The position numbers were made by a program, and so were the translations under genes. From Actinomycetota bacterium (lineage in GTDB: Bacteria; Actinomycetota; Geothermincolia; Geothermincolales; RBG-13-55-18), in the NCBI GenBank assembly GCA_028275245.1, contig JAPWVA010000053.1, forward strand, positions 1 to 7,253: 7,253 nt of DNA, in the 5' to 3' direction. Under the pieces are notes generated by a model. That model was given only the letters and a program-made list of their open reading frames with translations, was not told the DNA's origin and ran no database searches. This document shows, piece after piece, positions 6,101-7,253 of this stretch; the first letter of the stretch is position 1, and each line of letters begins with the position of its first letter.

Positions 6101-6833
6101 CGTGCTTCGACGGGGAAGTGACGGCTGGCGGAATTCGGACCCGGGTATGCCTTTCGACCTTTATGCCGTGAGCTTGGCCAACGCCCGCGTAGGATGGGCG
6201 GTGGGCCGGGGCGGGGTGATCCTTAAGACGGAAGACGGGGGCTCCTCCTGGAAGCCACATCCCTTGGGCGCTACCGTGGATCTGCACTCGGTGAGTGCTT
6301 CCTCACCCTTGGTAGCCTGGGCCGTGGGCTCCGGTGGGACGATACTACGAACCGACGATGGGGGAGCCACCTGGAGGAGGCAGGCCTGTCCGGTCAAGGA
6401 GGACCTGTTCAGCATCCACGCCCTCGACGAAAGGACGGCCTGGGCGGTGGGAGCGAGGGGAAATGCCCTTCTCACCACCGACGGAGGGACTACCTGGCGA
6501 CCGCTTAGCACCAGGACCTCCACCGACCTCCTCCACGTATTCGCCCTCTCGCCCCGGAGGGTGTGGATCACCGGGAAAGGAGGGGTTCTCCTGGAAACGG
6601 ACGACGGGGGACTCACCTGGTCCCGGACACTCCCTCCTGCCGGCGTGGGGACATCGGCCCTGGTAGCCCTGGACCCCCAGCGCCTCTTCCTCCTGACCAC
6701 CAGGGGCATATATGGCTCCACCGATGGGGGCAACCGCTGGACCCTACTCGAACCGGGCAGCTTCCGGGCGCTGGTCCCCCTAGGAGGGGGAGTCCTGGCG
6801 GTGGGCGACTACGGCGCCATAAAACAAATCTGA
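3162..6833 (+). CDS. Secreted 21-blade YCF48/Asp-box propeller protein with four IPT/TIG domains
   Basis: The protein has 1223 residues. An N-terminal signal peptide has basic residues 1-13, a hydrophobic core at about 15-30 (TVYLLSIALFLSQA), and possible cleavage after ALA (32) or ARA (42). Residues 51-613 hold 14 consecutive blades of about 41 residues on the pattern LxxVxxxxxxxxWAVGxxGT, then xxTxDGGxxW (Asp-box, YCF48/BNR type). Residues 614-959 hold four IPT/TIG Ig-like domains of about 84 residues (614-697, 698-791, 792-874, 875-959), each starting near a xxxPxxxxxG motif, with GxxFG in domains 2-4. Residues 960-1223 hold seven more blades. YCF48 itself is a seven-bladed propeller, so 14 + 7 suggests three propellers joined by a rigid IPT linker. 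No C-terminal anchor or sorting motif is seen, so it is probably released or held non-covalently at the surface. It lies 28 bases after the kinase gene and is probably co-expressed. The YCF48 label does not imply a photosystem role. No catalytic motif is recognised; a binding or scaffold role is inferred. Confidence 0.92.
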   Translation: MKARHPAKEREIRCTFTVYLLSIALFLSQALASSLPYFRARAQGEEGKARLTTLYEVKGLGLDRAWVVGSRGSIHFTLDGGNTWIPADNPVDEDLRVLALLDEDRLWAAGSRGTLLSSMDGGRNWRAGRIPGAGDVADLEVSPDGSLWALSKGSTVFKSDDGGENWSGPVKPGENPLNCLVVESREVAWVAGENGSVLLTEDGGGSWRPLHPPMGDHVVALSMAGDGSLWALGDLGTLAITRDRGENWSVSQVAANVPLTGLLVLDGKTAWALGRGGTIFRTDDSGSTWRLLKKSGSGDFNSIYAADRDTLWAACENGVVLRSFDGGSEWISQYLPNGRHLRCLDTRDGQVLWAVGDDGEGLRSEDGGFTWIRTHPGPARRLNSISSTDPLKAWAVGENGLITRTKDGGKSWEEQRSGSPEELRSVHCPSEEHLWAVGSGGTVLFSDDGGEVWQERNCPEKVDLHDIYSWGRDKAWVVGSGGRILITRDGGFTWEAKEAGAGETLLSVSGVEDKVIWAAGRRGILLRSEDGGESWQRISLPREEDLLRVRAVGEAGVVIAGTGGLVARSWNGGKDWEVLETATEGNLWGLALSDLETIWAAGWGGVIFHWRKSPRLDALYPSTAEVGSTVTLVGLSLGDGGEGCKITAGETEVGTWDTWTDRFIRLQVPPGSEPETLICVTTPHGSSRPRKVAVLPQVRGVSPLRCHPGAIMTVYGSAFGRERGSSYVMVGKVKITEYLAWGNQIIKFSVPGGLPDTPEVKVVTGVGPSNARKLLFSNENPGKPRGGVAPRPRIDFLEPEQVLPGQDLHIHGANFGNARNSGYVIFGNVKATEYPAWDGERITVRVPREIEGRVPVHVVTPGGTSNMKLLLVPVIPVIRFISPVLAAERIPVEIHGRGFGPREDSRHYVTLNGERVPGYQYWSDTRIVFLLPQGLRGQVEVRVITPVANSSPARLAIRSRHLYGVAAREGNALAVGEAGTVLRRGSDGWRNSDPGMPFDLYAVSLANARVGWAVGRGGVILKTEDGGSSWKPHPLGATVDLHSVSASSPLVAWAVGSGGTILRTDDGGATWRRQACPVKEDLFSIHALDERTAWAVGARGNALLTTDGGTTWRPLSTRTSTDLLHVFALSPRRVWITGKGGVLLETDDGGLTWSRTLPPAGVGTSALVALDPQRLFLLTTRGIYGSTDGGNRWTLLEPGSFRALVPLGGGVLAVGDYGAIKQI
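3312..5000 (+). repeat. Fourteen YCF48/Asp-box blades (protein residues 51-613)
   Basis: Blade starts by residue are 51, 94, 135, 177, 217, 259, 299, 340, 381, 422, 463, 504, 545 and 586; spacing is 40-43, mostly 41. Asp-box variants are SMDGGRNW (blade 2), TRDRGENW (5), TDDSGSTW (6) and SWNGGKDW (13, Asn for Asp). Blade 14 ends at IFHWRKS without an Asp-box and without the final strand, exactly where the IPT region begins. Fourteen fits two seven-bladed propellers (about 51-339 and 340-613). Confidence 0.85.
5001..6038 (+). other. Four tandem IPT/TIG domains (protein residues 614-959)
   Basis: Four Ig-like units start at PRLDALYPSTAEVG (614), VRGVSPLRCHPG (698), PRIDFLEPEQVLPG (792) and IPVIRFISPVLAAE (875). 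Units 2-4 carry the IPT signature GxxFG (GSAFG, GANFG, GRGFG), and units 1-3 end with a VxTPxGxS- or VVTGVGPS-like strand. Units 2 and 3 share the local pattern V-FG/VG-KV/VKA-TEY-AW, which suggests duplication of that pair. IPT domains usually mediate protein or glycan contacts in extracellular proteins. Confidence 0.8.
6039..6830 (+). repeat. Seven C-terminal YCF48/Asp-box blades (protein residues 960-1223)
   Basis: Blade starts by residue are 961, 999, 1040, 1081, 1122, 1163 and 1201. The four central blades are each exactly 41 residues with clean Asp-boxes (TEDGGSSW, TDDGGATW, TTDGGTTW, TDDGGLTW). The first blade has a degraded box (RGSDGW), and the last, 23-residue blade ends GDYGAIKQI without one. 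A total of seven matches the known blade number of YCF48. Confidence 0.85.
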
Positions 6834-7068
6834 TGGCGCGATACGCGGAAATCGAGGGTGGGAGCTGAAACCGACCTAACCGGCCTCCGGGGGCCAGCCA
6901 CGGCCGAAAAAGCTCCCGGGTACCCGTCTTAAATTTTCCCCCGGTGCCGCCGTTCCTTGGGGATCTTTCCCGCCCACCGGGATTCCTTCGGCTATGCCGA
7001 TCGGGGTAAGAATCCGAAGAACTCGGGGTTTTGCCCGCGACCCTCCGGTTTTCCCGAAACATCCAAGT
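6834..7068. other. Convergent intergenic spacer, no gene seen
   Basis: These 235 bases separate the stop codons of two convergent genes. I see no RNA gene or credible short frame. Potential hairpins exist: TCGGC-TAT-GCCGA (6988-7000) nested inside GGATTC (6980-6985) and GAATCC (7010-7015), and a long-range GGGAGCT/AGCTCCC pair (6860-6866 with 6911-6917). None carries a clean T tail on either strand, so no terminator is called. Confidence 0.5.
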
Positions 7069-7253
7069 TCAATCGCTGGCAGGGCCGGGTTCCGGCAGCT
7101 TGCCCAGCCTGGCCAGGATGGAGTGAGCAGCCACCAGGCCGGAGGCGGAGGCCTGCACCAGCCCTCGGGTCACGCCCGCCCCGTCTCCCACCGCGTAGAG
7201 GCCCCGCACCGGGGTCTCCAGCTCATCGCTCAGTTGGGGCCGCAGCGAGTAGA
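7069..7253 (-). CDS. FAD-dependent oxidoreductase, C-terminal fragment (5' end outside window)
   Basis: Reading the minus strand from 7251 to the TGA at 7071-7069 gives 60 residues, open to the window edge. The fragment includes VRGLYAVGDGAG followed by VTRGLVQASASGLVAAHSIL. GLYxxGDGAG followed by a Gly/Ala-rich helix is the C-terminal FAD-binding signature of the pyridine nucleotide-disulphide/FAD oxidoreductase superfamily. The VTRGLVQASASG wording resembles uncharacterised FAD-dependent dehydrogenases of the COG2509 kind (recalled, not searched). The short tail KLPEPGPASD is typical of a natural end. The gene runs toward the propeller gene and is on the opposite strand, so it is not part of the envelope operon. 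Substrate and N-terminal domains cannot be judged from this piece. Confidence 0.75.
   Translation of the reverse strand, partial: YSLRPQLSDELETPVRGLYAVGDGAGVTRGLVQASASGLVAAHSILARLGKLPEPGPASD

Noticed and set aside
3162..6833. Photosystem II assembly factor or sialidase function
   Set aside because: The YCF48/Asp-box repeat is shared by many unrelated propellers. There is no photosynthetic context, and the sialidase catalytic RIP motif is not seen.
6980..7015. Terminator hairpin in the convergent spacer
   Set aside because: The stems are short or interrupted, and no T run follows on either strand.

Overview
The window is GC-rich, with dense coding and long spurious antisense frames typical of a high-GC bacterium. 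The WYLAEG...FETW...VQNPN repeats in the first gene are ones I associate with surface or secreted proteins of uncultivated Actinomycetota (Geothermincolia/OPB41-like lineages). That taxonomic guess comes from memory of the repeat style, not from a search.

Layout. (1) Positions 2-1192, + strand: the 3' part of a surface or secreted protein gene that began before the window. It ends in two nearly identical ~108-residue WYLAEG modules and is followed by a strong intrinsic terminator (1222-1255). (2) Positions 1193-1438: a non-coding spacer with that terminator, a perfect 10-bp-arm palindrome (1268-1290), and a stretch able to fold into a leader structure (1312-1383). (3) Positions 1439-3133, + strand: a membrane-anchored Wzz/BY-kinase fusion (polysaccharide co-polymerase plus tyrosine autokinase) with a very dense C-terminal tyrosine cluster. 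(4) Positions 3162-6833, + strand: 28 bases downstream and probably co-transcribed, a 1223-residue secreted protein. It has a signal peptide, 14 YCF48/Asp-box blades, four IPT/TIG domains, then 7 more blades. (5) Positions 6834-7068: a convergent intergenic spacer. (6) Positions 7069-7253, - strand: the C-terminal 60 codons of an FAD-dependent oxidoreductase.

How the genes may work together. The kinase fusion should control chain length or export of a cell-surface polysaccharide. The protein behind it is a large exported scaffold-like molecule made only of binding-type folds (beta-propellers and Ig-like domains). The simplest inference is a two-gene envelope or exopolysaccharide unit in which the propeller protein acts outside the membrane. 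No glycosyltransferase, flippase, polymerase or phosphatase gene is in view.

The most unusual item is the propeller protein. Its 21 blades have a strikingly regular ~41-residue period and divide as 14 + 7, which fits three seven-bladed propellers with a four-domain IPT linker placed exactly on a blade boundary.
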